Positions 8,825 through 17,645 of a stretch of 50,512 bases of DNA are shown here, piece after piece (within the stretch, counting starts at the first letter, position 1; each line of letters begins with the position of its first letter). Both the position numbers and the translations under genes were made by a program. Under the pieces are notes generated by a model that saw nothing but the letters and a program-made list of their open reading frames with translations, was not told where the DNA came from and made no database searches. The DNA is from JANRIG01 sp033765235 (GTDB lineage Bacteria; Bacteroidota; Bacteroidia; Cytophagales; UBA9547): positions 1 to 50,512 of the forward strand of contig JANRIG010000013.1 of assembly GCA_033765235.1 (NCBI GenBank). The letters are read 5' to 3'.

Positions 8825-9199
8825 TGTAATGAAAATTCTACATTTTGTACAACCTGATAATCACTTTTATCCATGTTCAGACACATGTATTTGTATAGTG
8901 AAGCAGCAAATTTATACAAAATTATAGAAACATATCAAACTTATGGTTGTAAGTATCACAACAGTATGTATTACTATCTATAAAATACAAATGCACACAG
9001 ATATGTAGCCTGAGTGGCAAAAAAAAACAGAAATGCTGGTAGGTCAAATTTCTAAAATTTACATATTTGGAGTATTACTACAGTACTATCATCTATTACA
9101 TACATATATTCATTTATCATATATGTTAGGTATAATATTTTATTTTTTGAATAATCCATTGGCAACTAATTTCCACTATTTTTGCGTTAATAATCTGTA
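8825..9199. other. Divergent intergenic region, 375 bp
   Basis: AT-rich spacer between the lipoprotein (minus) and rhomboid (plus) genes. On the minus strand two overlapping-style -7 candidates occur: TAAATTTG at 8907-8914 and TAATTTTG at 8917-8924. They would give a 5' leader of about 75-90 bases for the lipoprotein-folD-engB transcript. Apart from the rhomboid -7 candidate I see no gene or repeat here. Confidence 0.5.
9177..9184 (+). promoter_or_regulatory. Candidate -7 promoter element of the first rhomboid
   Basis: TATTTTTG matches TAnnTTTG and ends 15 bases before the ATG at 9200. A TTG at 9159-9161 is 15 bases upstream, shorter than usual. Confidence 0.4.
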
Positions 9200-10000
9200 A
9201 TGTATATGTTTAATATGATGTTTACACCTGTGGTACGTGCATTGCTCGTTACCAATCTGGCTTTTTTTTTAGTGGATACTTTTGTATTTCCACTTACCAA
9301 CCTTTTTGGACTAAGATATATATTTTCAGTGTTGTTTTTCCCATTTCAGTTTGCCACTTACATGTTTTTGCATGCAGACTTTAGCCATATATTATTCAAC
9401 ATGTTGGCACTTTTCAACTTTGGCCCTATGTTAGAGAGGTTTTGGGGACCCAAAAAATTTCTCACCTTTTACTTAGTGTGTGGCATAGGAGCAGGAATAG
9501 TTTATGAAGGCATTAATTTTTACCAACTATACAGGCTACAAGGGCAGATAAACCTATATGCACAAAACCCAACACCTGATAATTTTGCTGCATTCATGAA
9601 AAACAATTCTGAAACCGGCTATATGTTGTCCTATGATTTTATTAGAGAGTTTTCAGAAAACCCTGAAAGCAATGACTATGTGAGCCAAAGCATACGTCAT
9701 ATAAACGACCTTTTTATACGCAAATCCAATGCGCCACTTATAGGTGCTTCAGGAGCAGTGTTTGGCATACTTATGGCATTTGGAATGATGTTTCCACAAT
9801 CTGAGCTATTCCTATTTCCACTGCCCATACCCATCAAAGCATGGGTGTATGTCACAGTTTTTGGTATATTTGAGTTATATCTTGGTGTGCGTGCATCAGA
9901 GCACGACAATGTAGCACACTTTGCACATATAGGTGGCATGATATTTGCATATATCATGATAGTGATGTGGCGCAAAGGTGGAGATTATCATTCTTATTGA
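9200..10000 (+). CDS. Rhomboid-family intramembrane serine protease 1
   Basis: 266 residues with six predicted membrane segments. The catalytic dyad is intact: Ser184 in GASGAVFG and His243 in the AHFAHIGG motif. The HADFSHILFNM motif (58-68), where the second His contributes to the oxyanion region, is also present. A hydrophilic insertion of about 70 residues (105-178) separates the helix before the serine helix from the rest, longer than in compact GlpG-type enzymes. Rhomboids cleave transmembrane substrates within the inner membrane; no substrate can be inferred. It is followed 39 bases later by a second rhomboid. Confidence 0.9.
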   Translation: MYMFNMMFTPVVRALLVTNLAFFLVDTFVFPLTNLFGLRYIFSVLFFPFQFATYMFLHADFSHILFNMLALFNFGPMLERFWGPKKFLTFYLVCGIGAGIVYEGINFYQLYRLQGQINLYAQNPTPDNFAAFMKNNSETGYMLSYDFIREFSENPESNDYVSQSIRHINDLFIRKSNAPLIGASGAVFGILMAFGMMFPQSELFLFPLPIPIKAWVYVTVFGIFELYLGVRASEHDNVAHFAHIGGMIFAYIMIVMWRKGGDYHSY

Positions 10001-10027
10001 CATTGTAAAAAAAAATTATTACCTTTA
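9997..10027 (+). promoter_or_regulatory. Candidate promoter of the second rhomboid
   Basis: TTG (9997-9999), overlapping the stop of the first rhomboid, is separated by 20 bases from TACCTTTA (10020-10027), one mismatch from TAnnTTTG. This suggests the second gene can be transcribed on its own. Confidence 0.4.
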
Positions 10028-10039
10028 TTATTCAATTAT

Positions 10040-10948
10040 ATGAATAGTATATTCGAAGATATAAAAAATACATTTTACAAGACCGGAAATGGGCTTAACC
10101 AAGTCATATTAATTAATGTGGCTGCGTTTGTAGTGCTCATACTTACCAAAGTATTTTTGACCATTTCGGGGTTTGCACATATTTATAACATTCTTACCAA
10201 CTACATATTTTTGCCTGCTTCCATCCAAGACTTTATCTACAAGCCGTGGACACTTATTACATACTTCTTTTGCCACGAGAGTTTTTTTCATATCTTGTTC
10301 AATATGTTGTTTTTATATTGGTTTGGTATGCTTATACACGAGTTTTTGGGTAGCCGCCGACTGATAAACTTGTATATATTAGGAGGTCTGTCAGGAGGGC
10401 TCATTTATCTGCTGGTATATAATACTGTACCATTTTTTGCCCAAAAAGCAGGATATACGGCACTTTTAGGTGCTTCCGGAGGGGTGTATGCAGTAGTATT
10501 TGGTGCAGCTACGCTTTTGCCCGACTACACATTTTTTCTAATGTTTCTGGGACCTGTGAAGATTAAATATATAGCATTGTTCTACTTATTGCTCTCTATT
10601 GCGGAGTCTATTGGCACCAATGCAGGAGGAAATATAGCCCATTTAGGTGGCATAGCCATAGGCTGTCTGTACATAGTGCAGCTTAGGCAAGGCAACGATT
10701 GGGGCAAACCTATTGAGAAAATTTTTGCAGGCATAAATGACATGTTCAAATCTAAGCCCAAAATAAAAGTAACTCATAGAAATACTGAACCTAAAAAAAC
10801 AATCCATACTCAGGGCTCTGCATACGAAGATGTGAGCCAAACCGAAATTGATACTATACTGGACAAAATTTCAAAATTTGGGTATGAAAAACTATCCAAA
10901 GAAGAGAAGCAAAAACTCTTCAAAGCCAGCCAAAGCACCAATATTTAG
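10040..10948 (+). CDS. Rhomboid-family intramembrane serine protease 2 with C-terminal cytoplasmic module
   Basis: 302 residues. The six-helix rhomboid core has catalytic Ser146 (GASGGVYA) and His201 (AHLGG), plus the HESFFHILFNM motif at 79-89. It lacks the insertion of its neighbour. After the last helix (about 215) comes a polar linker and a short conserved-looking helical module, with IDTILDKISKFGYEKLSKEE at about residues 270-290. It resembles the DUF6576-type tail that I recall from many Bacteroidota rhomboids, with unknown function. The tandem arrangement with the upstream paralogue suggests ancient duplication; the two differ greatly in length and loop structure. Confidence 0.9.
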   Translation: MNSIFEDIKNTFYKTGNGLNQVILINVAAFVVLILTKVFLTISGFAHIYNILTNYIFLPASIQDFIYKPWTLITYFFCHESFFHILFNMLFLYWFGMLIHEFLGSRRLINLYILGGLSGGLIYLLVYNTVPFFAQKAGYTALLGASGGVYAVVFGAATLLPDYTFFLMFLGPVKIKYIALFYLLLSIAESIGTNAGGNIAHLGGIAIGCLYIVQLRQGNDWGKPIEKIFAGINDMFKSKPKIKVTHRNTEPKKTIHTQGSAYEDVSQTEIDTILDKISKFGYEKLSKEEKQKLFKASQSTNI

Positions 10949-11340
10949 GGCATTATATTTATCCCAAACCAATATCTCAAATACTCAACCTCGTTTTTTA
11001 TTAATGAGACTACAAACTAAAACTACTTCAAAATTAGGCACATACTTTGCTTTAAGTTCATCACCATCTCATTACAAAACCTTATTGAGCAATTTGGGAT
11101 AATCCTTCACATTTACAATTACTGCTGCAAAACCACTTGCTATTGATTATAGCAAAATGGTTTGTAAAAAAATTCTGATGCATTTTTGGGATACTAATAA
11201 ACAAATCCATAAACCATACTTATCATCTCTTACACAACAGCTTTTGTGGTTTTGCATATTACTTCAACATTATTAAGCCGTGATACATGGCAAATTTGAT
11301 AATTAGCTCCTAATATGGTGTGAAAAATAAATAGAAAAAA
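10949..11340. other. Intergenic region, no gene supported
   Basis: About 390 bases between the second rhomboid (plus) and the terminator of the large T9SS gene (minus). On the minus strand, 10985-11146 reads as a protein-like stretch (VIVNVKDYPKLL and later KYVPNFEVVL) interrupted by two adjacent stop codons at 11069-11074. It could be a gene remnant or chance; I do not recognise a family. Confidence 0.3.
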
Positions 11341-11362
11341 AAAGCCCGATTGCTCGGGCTTT
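11332..11362 (-). terminator. Rho-independent terminator of the large T9SS gene
   Basis: A perfect 9-bp stem, AAAGCCCGA (11341-11349) and TCGGGCTTT (11354-11362), has a 4-base loop and is followed on the minus strand by a run of T (11332-11343). It sits 22 bases beyond the stop codon at 11385. Confidence 0.9.
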
Positions 11363-11384
11363 CATTAAAAAAGTGATTATAAAA

Positions 11385-14300
11385 TTATTCCAAAGAAAGA
11401 TTTACTGAAGCTGCGCCTTTGGCGGTAACTATGCGTACTATGTACAGCCCTTTGGGCAAGCCTGCCAGATAAAGTACAGACTCTTTGGTAGCATATACCT
11501 CAGCACCTACAGCATTTACCACAGATACAGATACCAAATCTTCTACTACTACATTCACAGTACCTGTAGAAGGATTAGGATATACTGATATTTCATTTTT
11601 TGTAAGATTTAAGCCAGTAGTAGTAGGTATTGCAATTATACCACCCACAGTGACTTCGTATGATGCAGACTTATCTGTATCATATTGGCTTACCACTGAA
11701 ATTATTGTTTTGCCGGGACCGTTAATAGTAACTACTCCTGTAGCTGCATTTATTCCTAATACAGAGGGAACAGATGATGAAAATTCAACCGTTTGCACAG
11801 GGAAGCCTAATGGATAAATCACCGCTGTTACTGTAAGTACTGTACCAGGTGTAGTAGCTGATGCAAAATTTGAAGGGAATTGCACTTGTACTGAGTCTAT
11901 CACTTGGTTAGTGATGGTAACCAAATGGTATACTACATTACTTCCTGTAGCTGCTTTACCAGCCAATGTAATAACTCCATTTGCAAGACCTGTGGCAGTA
12001 AGAGCTGCAGATAAAGCATTAGCGCGAGCCAATGTTACCAAAGCAGGTTTGCCTGCAGGCTGCATAAGCTGCCAATCTACCACTTCTTGAGGGGCATTGA
12101 AAGGTACTATGGCACCTGATATGGTAAAAGTACCGCCTTTTGTATTAATTACAGCATTTGATGCAGTATTTGAGAATGTCAAAGAAGTAGGAGCCGGCTG
12201 ACCAATTGATATATAATCAAACACAACATTTACTGTGCTCACACCTGATGTAAGTTGACCAACCCCTAATTTAAGATATTTAGCGTAGTTTGTATTTACG
12301 GCTTGCTCAATCTCGGTAGTAGTATTTGCTGCTAATACTACAGAGTATGACTCTATTCTACCTGAACCAAATACATCATTTCCATTTTCAGTACCCACAC
12401 CTATATAAAGCGTCACAGGTATAGATGAATTGTTTTGTACAGACATTTTAACATTTTTACCCCCTTGATTGAGTTCTACACCACAACCCCAATTCCAAGG
12501 AAACCCTGCTGATTTGTCAAACCCTGTAGCTACATAAGCGTAAGATGACCCTGCAAATGGTGCACCATCTAATTGTATGGCACCATCAGTACTACCTGCG
12601 GTTCTTGTAACTACTAATGATAAACTGCCGTTAGTAGGGTTAGGTAGCAATTTATATGAAGGGTGTGCCCAAGGGTTTAAGGCTGAATTTGAACCATCCC
12701 AGTATCCACCGCCACCTTCTTGGTTACCGGCTAATGAGCTAAATGGATTACCATCATATGGTTTGTCAAAGGTTTCATAGAAACCATGATTTTGATTAGA
12801 AACTGTAATCATATGCATACCAGACACTTGACTTCCACCATTTCTTACAGTACCTGTAAGAGTATAATTGCCATTATATCTTGCAGTTACTAACCCAGAG
12901 CTATTGATACCCGCACCACAATCAGATGTAGATGCATATGACAATGCAGGTTTGGTAGCATTGGCAGGCTCGTAAGTGAGTGTTAGTGGTGCTGTACCTT
13001 TATTTGTACTGATACCTGCTGCACCTGTTAACGTAGCACCTGTGATAGGGATGAAATTTGAAATAGTGACAATTAATGGATTAGACATAATGGTGTTATC
13101 TGCTACAGACATGGCTACTACTGTTACTACACCATTATTTTTGGCTTGCAAGTTAAATGATCCTGATATGAGACCTGCTATAGAGGTAGGCATGATACTC
13201 CAACTAAGATCGTTTAAAGTTGTTGCTGAAAGATTGCTTGCTACAGATAATAATTGTGAATCTTCAGTATTGCTACATACAATAGTAGATGACCCGGTAA
13301 GAGTGAGACCATCAATTTGACCTGAAATATTGATTACATGAGACCCTGAAAATGTACAATTTCCATCGAAGTGTGTGGCAGTGATAGTCAATACACCATT
13401 TCTTTTAGCTTTTAACTCTCCGGTACCTACTAATGTAGTAGCAGTCAAAGTGGCTAAGCTTGGGTCACTTAAGGACCATGTATAGCTTGGCAGACCTGAG
13501 GTAGTAATTAATGCCATACCACCAAGAGTAGTAATAGAAGATGGTGCAGATAGTGTAATGCCGGTATTGGTACAAGATACAGCTGTAACTGTCACAATTT
13601 TCATGCTCATCACAGAATTATCAAAATTAGAAACACCTATGATTGTGGCTACTGTAGCTTGAGTAGTAAAGCTAAGTACAGCTACATCGTTGGCTCCAAC
13701 ATTTACGCTTGATGTAGAATTAACATCCATTACATACCAATCTACACCAGGTACAGCTCCCGGATTTAATAAACCTGTTAGGGTATGGCTTCTCAAATAT
13801 ACTTCACCATTAGGTTGTTGGGTGAGGCCAGAAATAGTTAAAGATGTAGGCAATTCGTAACCAATAGCCCATGTTGTAAATTTAAGATTACCTTTTAGAT
13901 TATCTCCTCTAAATCTTACATTGCCAATACTGGCTGATGTAATTGATAGTACGTGAATATTATCTCCGGGAGAAACAGAAAGTGGAGGGTTAGTCTCTCC
14001 AATCCAATCAAAATGTCCGAAAGCTTCCATTTTTGCAGAGCCTGTAGTAGTTCCTGAATAATTAAATTTCAATATTATTGCGCCTGCAGTTGTTGTATTA
14101 TTAATTCTGTTAATACCTGACCCTTCATTCCAAAAAGGACCTGCCACACCAAAATTGATCCATGAGTTACCTATTACTTGGCCGCTGCCATAATCAAGAG
14201 TTGGATCTACAGCCTGTACAGAAGCAAGACTGGGTAAATCTACAGCTACTTGATAACCATTGGTATTGTCTGAAATAGAACCTCTTGTGTATGACACTGC

Positions 14301-14783
14301 GCATCCTGTCAATGTCTTAGTAACCATAGCACCGGTCATGGTAATGTTTGTACCGTTTTGCATAATTACAGTGGGTACTTCTACAAATGCGTTTATAACT
14401 TTAGCAAGACCTGGTAAAGTAGTTAACTCAGTAGTAAAATATGTTATGTTGTTTGTGCCGTCATCCAACCTAAGTATACCGACTGTGCTGTTTACTAAAG
14501 TAGTGCCTGAAATGGTACGATTCCATGAAGCTACGCCAGGTACAGTAACCCAAGCATCATCTGTAGTACAAAACAATGCACCTCCTCCAACCAGATCATA
14601 TGTAGATGCAGTGTTATCATTACCTTGAGATGGTGAAGGGGCAGGATATTGCGCATTTGGAGAAAACCACTGGTCTACAGGAACTCCTTTAAATAGTTCA
14701 AGCAATTGTGAACTAGTTTTTTGAGCACTTGACATGCTCACTATGCAGAAAATTGCAATAATTGTTGTAAATATTTTTTTCAT
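11385..14783 (-). CDS. Very large secreted protein with Ig-like repeats and a T9SS C-terminal sorting domain
   Basis: 1132 residues. A Sec signal peptide (about 1-20, ending SSA-Q) precedes an N-terminal beta-rich region (about 25-410). Several BIG2-like Ig domains follow, recognisable by recurring phrases such as NGVLTITA, NGVVTVVA, NGVITLAG and by boundaries ending ISGQ, VSNQ or ITNQ. A jelly-roll-like module at about 665-870 opens with GFYETFDKPYDGNP and may bind carbohydrate. The last 75 or so residues form a type A T9SS sorting domain with SVYPNPSTG and GLYIVRI. No catalytic motif is visible, so it is probably a surface adhesin or scaffold. It is flanked by its own terminator and an AT-rich upstream region, so it is monocistronic. 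Confidence 0.85.
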   Translation of the reverse strand: MKKIFTTIIAIFCIVSMSSAQKTSSQLLELFKGVPVDQWFSPNAQYPAPSPSQGNDNTASTYDLVGGGALFCTTDDAWVTVPGVASWNRTISGTTLVNSTVGILRLDDGTNNITYFTTELTTLPGLAKVINAFVEVPTVIMQNGTNITMTGAMVTKTLTGCAVSYTRGSISDNTNGYQVAVDLPSLASVQAVDPTLDYGSGQVIGNSWINFGVAGPFWNEGSGINRINNTTTAGAIILKFNYSGTTTGSAKMEAFGHFDWIGETNPPLSVSPGDNIHVLSITSASIGNVRFRGDNLKGNLKFTTWAIGYELPTSLTISGLTQQPNGEVYLRSHTLTGLLNPGAVPGVDWYVMDVNSTSSVNVGANDVAVLSFTTQATVATIIGVSNFDNSVMSMKIVTVTAVSCTNTGITLSAPSSITTLGGMALITTSGLPSYTWSLSDPSLATLTATTLVGTGELKAKRNGVLTITATHFDGNCTFSGSHVINISGQIDGLTLTGSSTIVCSNTEDSQLLSVASNLSATTLNDLSWSIMPTSIAGLISGSFNLQAKNNGVVTVVAMSVADNTIMSNPLIVTISNFIPITGATLTGAAGISTNKGTAPLTLTYEPANATKPALSYASTSDCGAGINSSGLVTARYNGNYTLTGTVRNGGSQVSGMHMITVSNQNHGFYETFDKPYDGNPFSSLAGNQEGGGGYWDGSNSALNPWAHPSYKLLPNPTNGSLSLVVTRTAGSTDGAIQLDGAPFAGSSYAYVATGFDKSAGFPWNWGCGVELNQGGKNVKMSVQNNSSIPVTLYIGVGTENGNDVFGSGRIESYSVVLAANTTTEIEQAVNTNYAKYLKLGVGQLTSGVSTVNVVFDYISIGQPAPTSLTFSNTASNAVINTKGGTFTISGAIVPFNAPQEVVDWQLMQPAGKPALVTLARANALSAALTATGLANGVITLAGKAATGSNVVYHLVTITNQVIDSVQVQFPSNFASATTPGTVLTVTAVIYPLGFPVQTVEFSSSVPSVLGINAATGVVTINGPGKTIISVVSQYDTDKSASYEVTVGGIIAIPTTTGLNLTKNEISVYPNPSTGTVNVVVEDLVSVSVVNAVGAEVYATKESVLYLAGLPKGLYIVRIVTAKGAASVNLSLE

Positions 14784-15071
14784 AAAAGAGATAGTTTATT
14801 TTAAATTATGGTATAAAAACGCTGCAATTTAGTAAATGTAATCTGTATTAAAAAAAACAAAATTTAACATTTTTTTAACATTGAAAAATGTGAGCTGTGC
14901 TATGCATTTGTTAATATATTATAATTCAGCTATTTATCCATTATTAATGAATAATTTATTCTAAGAATAATACAATAATTGATTTAACATATAAATAGAA
15001 AATGGCTGTGATACTAAGTAATATTTTGTATTATTAATAAAAAAATGGAACCAGCGTATTGGATAATTGTG
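14784..15071. other. AT-rich upstream region of the large T9SS gene
   Basis: Very AT-rich spacer with no coding potential. It must hold the promoter for the minus-strand gene at 14783. I see no clean TAnnTTTG element, only a TAAATTTTG variant with one extra base on the minus strand. Confidence 0.4.
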
Positions 15072-15088
15072 AAAAATTGATTATCAAT
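15072..15088 (-). terminator. Weak candidate terminator downstream of the small ORF after trpE
   Basis: A 5-bp stem, ATTGA (15076-15080) and TCAAT (15084-15088), with a run of five A on the plus strand at 15072-15076 that reads as T on the minus strand. It lies 18 bases past the stop of the small ORF. The stem is short, so confidence is low. Confidence 0.3.
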
Positions 15089-15105
15089 AATAATAGTTGT
15101 GTATA

Positions 15106-15291
15106 TTATCGCTGCACAATATTGTTGATATCAGCATCTACATAGTCTATCTTGCTATTTACAAAGTTCATCTCTGCTCTGTTTGCCTGGGCAGTTTTTT
15201 TGATAGAGCGTACCTCCAAAGCAAAATATATAAAGCACAAGAGCATTACAAATCTAAAAAAGTTATCAACATATTTAACGGGCACATTCAT
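15106..15291 (-). CDS. Small membrane-anchored coiled-coil-like protein, unknown
   Basis: 61 residues. It has a hydrophobic helix at about 11-24 (FFRFVMLLCFIYFAL) and then a charged amphipathic segment with spaced Asn, Asp, Val and Ile residues compatible with a coiled coil. It starts with ATG 84 bases downstream of trpE on the same strand, and a weak terminator follows, so it may be the second gene of a trpE transcript. No family is recognised, and a spurious ORF cannot be excluded. Confidence 0.45.
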   Translation of the reverse strand: MNVPVKYVDNFFRFVMLLCFIYFALEVRSIKKTAQANRAEMNFVNSKIDYVDADINNIVQR

Positions 15292-15375
15292 AGCATATAT
15301 ATACGATAATAATAGGTAAAGGTAACTGCTTAAATGTGGATAAAATATGTAAAATACAAGATTTTGTTACACCCT

Positions 15376-16794
15376 CTACAGTTCATGGGCTATATCAAGT
15401 GCTTTGTTGAGTGCTGCAAGCTTGTTATGCACCTCATTGAGCTCACTTTCAGGCACAGAGTCGGCTACTACACCGGCACCTGCTTGAAAATGCAAGGTGT
15501 TGTTCATGGATAAAAATGACCTGATAACAATGGCTTGGTTAAAATTTCCGTCAAAATCCATAAAACCTATACATCCGCCATAGTATCCGCGGTTGATATT
15601 TTCATACTTATTAATGAGCGTCATGGCCATGTGTTTGGGTGCTCCGCTAAGTGTGCCTGCGGGAAATGTGTCTGCTATGACCTTTATTTTGTTGGTATCA
15701 TTACTGAGCTGCCCGGTGACTTTTGACACCAAATGTATGACATGAGAGTAGTATTGTACTTCCTTATATGTCTCTACTTGCACATGGGTGCCATTGCGGC
15801 TGAGGTCGTTGCGAGCAAGGTCTACCAGCATGATGTGCTCAGAGTTTTCTTTGGGGTCGTTGCTGAGCTTTTGTGCAAGTTTTCGGTCATCGTCATCATT
15901 GCCTGTGCGCTTAAATGTGCCAGCAATGGGGTTGATAAGTGAGGTATTGTTTTTGATAATGAGTTGTGCCTCGGGCGAGGAGCCGAATATTTTGAAATTT
16001 CCATAGTCGAAATAGTACAGGTAGGGTGATGGATTGATAGATCTGAGTGCGCGGTATAGGTTAAAATCGTCGCCTGAGAAGGATTGTGAAAACCGTCGTG
16101 AAAGCACTATTTGAAATACATCGCCACGGTAGCAGTGGTCAATGCCTTTTTTGATAATGTCTAAAAATTGTGCATCGTCAAAGTTGGAAGATTGCTCCCC
16201 TACTTTGGCAAAATGGTAGGTGGAGATGTTTTTATTATTAAGCAATGTAATAATATAGTCTATGGTGTATTGCTTATATACATCTTCATAATCTGCCACT
16301 TGATGCTTTATGATATAGAGTTCGTCATTGAAATGGTTAATTACAATCACTGTTTCGTAAAAGTAGTACATAATGGCAGGTATGTCATCGGTAGGTTTTG
16401 TACTGTCGAGTACAATATCTTCAAAGTGGCTGATGGCATCATAGGCAGTGTAGCCAAATAGACCTCCTGTGGTAAAATTGAGAGGGGTATTTGATAGTTC
16501 ATATTGGTTGCAAAATTGTTGTACCACCTCAGCATAGGTATTTTTTGTATGTAGTGGCAGGGTATATGACTTATCGGGTGAGGTATGAAAACGAATGACT
16601 CCTTGATTGACTTCAAAACCTATGGTAGGGTTGCAACATATATATGAGTAGCTGTTTTCGCTGCCATGATAGTCTGAGCTTTCGAGCAAGATGGCGTTTT
16701 GAAACTTGTCTCTGAGTTTTAAATATATGGCTACAGGAGTGAGTGTGTCTGCAATGAGCTTTTGGTACGACACATTTATTTTTATTTTTTCCAA
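15376..16794 (-). CDS. trpE: Anthranilate synthase component I
   Basis: 472 residues. The N-terminal domain carries the LLESS motif (37-41), which binds the feedback inhibitor tryptophan in TrpE. The chorismate-binding domain contains PIAGT (289-293, the TrpE form; PabB has PIKGT), DLARND (325-330), and PAGTLSGAPK (378-387). TrpE converts chorismate to anthranilate with ammonia from TrpG. No trpG, trpD or other trp gene is nearby, so the gene is solitary here. The start is a TTG immediately after an in-frame stop; no in-frame ATG exists in the first part. Unusual start-codon use could keep expression low. Confidence 0.9.
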   Translation of the reverse strand: MEKIKINVSYQKLIADTLTPVAIYLKLRDKFQNAILLESSDYHGSENSYSYICCNPTIGFEVNQGVIRFHTSPDKSYTLPLHTKNTYAEVVQQFCNQYELSNTPLNFTTGGLFGYTAYDAISHFEDIVLDSTKPTDDIPAIMYYFYETVIVINHFNDELYIIKHQVADYEDVYKQYTIDYIITLLNNKNISTYHFAKVGEQSSNFDDAQFLDIIKKGIDHCYRGDVFQIVLSRRFSQSFSGDDFNLYRALRSINPSPYLYYFDYGNFKIFGSSPEAQLIIKNNTSLINPIAGTFKRTGNDDDDRKLAQKLSNDPKENSEHIMLVDLARNDLSRNGTHVQVETYKEVQYYSHVIHLVSKVTGQLSNDTNKIKVIADTFPAGTLSGAPKHMAMTLINKYENINRGYYGGCIGFMDFDGNFNQAIVIRSFLSMNNTLHFQAGAGVVADSVPESELNEVHNKLAALNKALDIAHEL

Positions 16795-16813
16795 TTAAAT
16801 AATTATTTGCAAA

Positions 16814-16821
16814 CAAATATA
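16814..16821 (-). promoter_or_regulatory. Candidate -7 promoter element of trpE
   Basis: TATATTTG on the minus strand matches TAnnTTTG and lies 19 bases before the TTG start, implying a very short leader and no room for a classical trp attenuator. No TTG -33 box is visible. Confidence 0.4.
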
Positions 16822-16910
16822 TTGTATAGGTATGTAAGGATAAAAATATTAACAATATATATTAAACATTTTCATAATTTTAACATCAAAATGTAGTAAG
16901 TAGTAGTAAT

Positions 16911-17645
16911 TTGAAAAAAATTATTTTTGTAATATGTGTAATAGTGTTGCCATCAAAGCTATGTGGGCAAGAGGTAGTGCATGACAGAAATGTGGATGGC
17001 AAAGGCAGACCTATACGTACGCAGCATTTTAAGATAAACTTGGCTGCTTTGGCCACCGGTCACTTAAATATAATGTATGAATATAAATTGGGCAGGCATG
17101 TATCTGTGCAAATGTATGCAGATATAGTGAGTGGTACAAATGCCTATAAAACACGATTGACAAACTATATATTTAACCTGCAAGACAGGGAGCGATTTGA
17201 GTATATTGGGTTGAGCTTGACAAAGTTAGAAGGGCTTAGTGTGCAGCCTGAGTTGCGCTACTACTTGGGCAGTGCAGCTTGCCGAGGATTGTATATAGGT
17301 ACTTATTTGAACTACCGCAGATATGAGTTTGACTTTAACATATCGCCGGGGGCATCAATTTTGAGATTGTCCAATGGCACTCAAAGATATAATTTCAACT
17401 ATTTGGGCATTGGGCTCACGGTAGGTATGCAATGGATAGTACTCAATAGGGTATCAATAGGTATATTTGCAGGTATGTGTTTTGGCAAAGCATCTGATTT
17501 GGATATAGGTTTCAGGATACAAAACACCTCAAATGCCACCCTAAGCAGGGTAGAAAATTTTAAAAACCCGTATAAAAATACATGGCTTGGTGCTGATATA
17601 TTGCCAAAATTTGGCATTACGATAGGATATTGCTTTGGAAAATGA
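16911..17645 (+). CDS. Outer-membrane beta-barrel-like protein
   Basis: 244 residues. A Sec signal peptide (1-19, ending LCG) starts at a TTG codon. No in-frame ATG would preserve the signal peptide, so TTG is preferred. The mature part alternates hydrophobic and polar residues, is rich in Tyr and Gly, and ends in an aromatic-rich strand (FGITIGYCFG), as expected of a small outer-membrane barrel of the DUF3575/OmpW-like kind. Function is unknown. Its stop overlaps the pdxJ start in ATGA, so translation of the two is coupled despite no obvious functional link. Confidence 0.65.
   Translation: MKKIIFVICVIVLPSKLCGQEVVHDRNVDGKGRPIRTQHFKINLAALATGHLNIMYEYKLGRHVSVQMYADIVSGTNAYKTRLTNYIFNLQDRERFEYIGLSLTKLEGLSVQPELRYYLGSAACRGLYIGTYLNYRRYEFDFNISPGASILRLSNGTQRYNFNYLGIGLTVGMQWIVLNRVSIGIFAGMCFGKASDLDIGFRIQNTSNATLSRVENFKNPYKNTWLGADILPKFGITIGYCFGK

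Noticed and set aside
11485..14628. Several long plus-strand frames inside the large T9SS gene
   Set aside because: They are antisense shadows of a repetitive coding sequence with strong codon periodicity; the minus-strand frame has a signal peptide, domains and a sorting signal.
15376..16794. Aminodeoxychorismate synthase PabB
   Set aside because: The signature at residues 289-293 is PIAGT, the anthranilate synthase form, and the N-terminal LLES motif is present.
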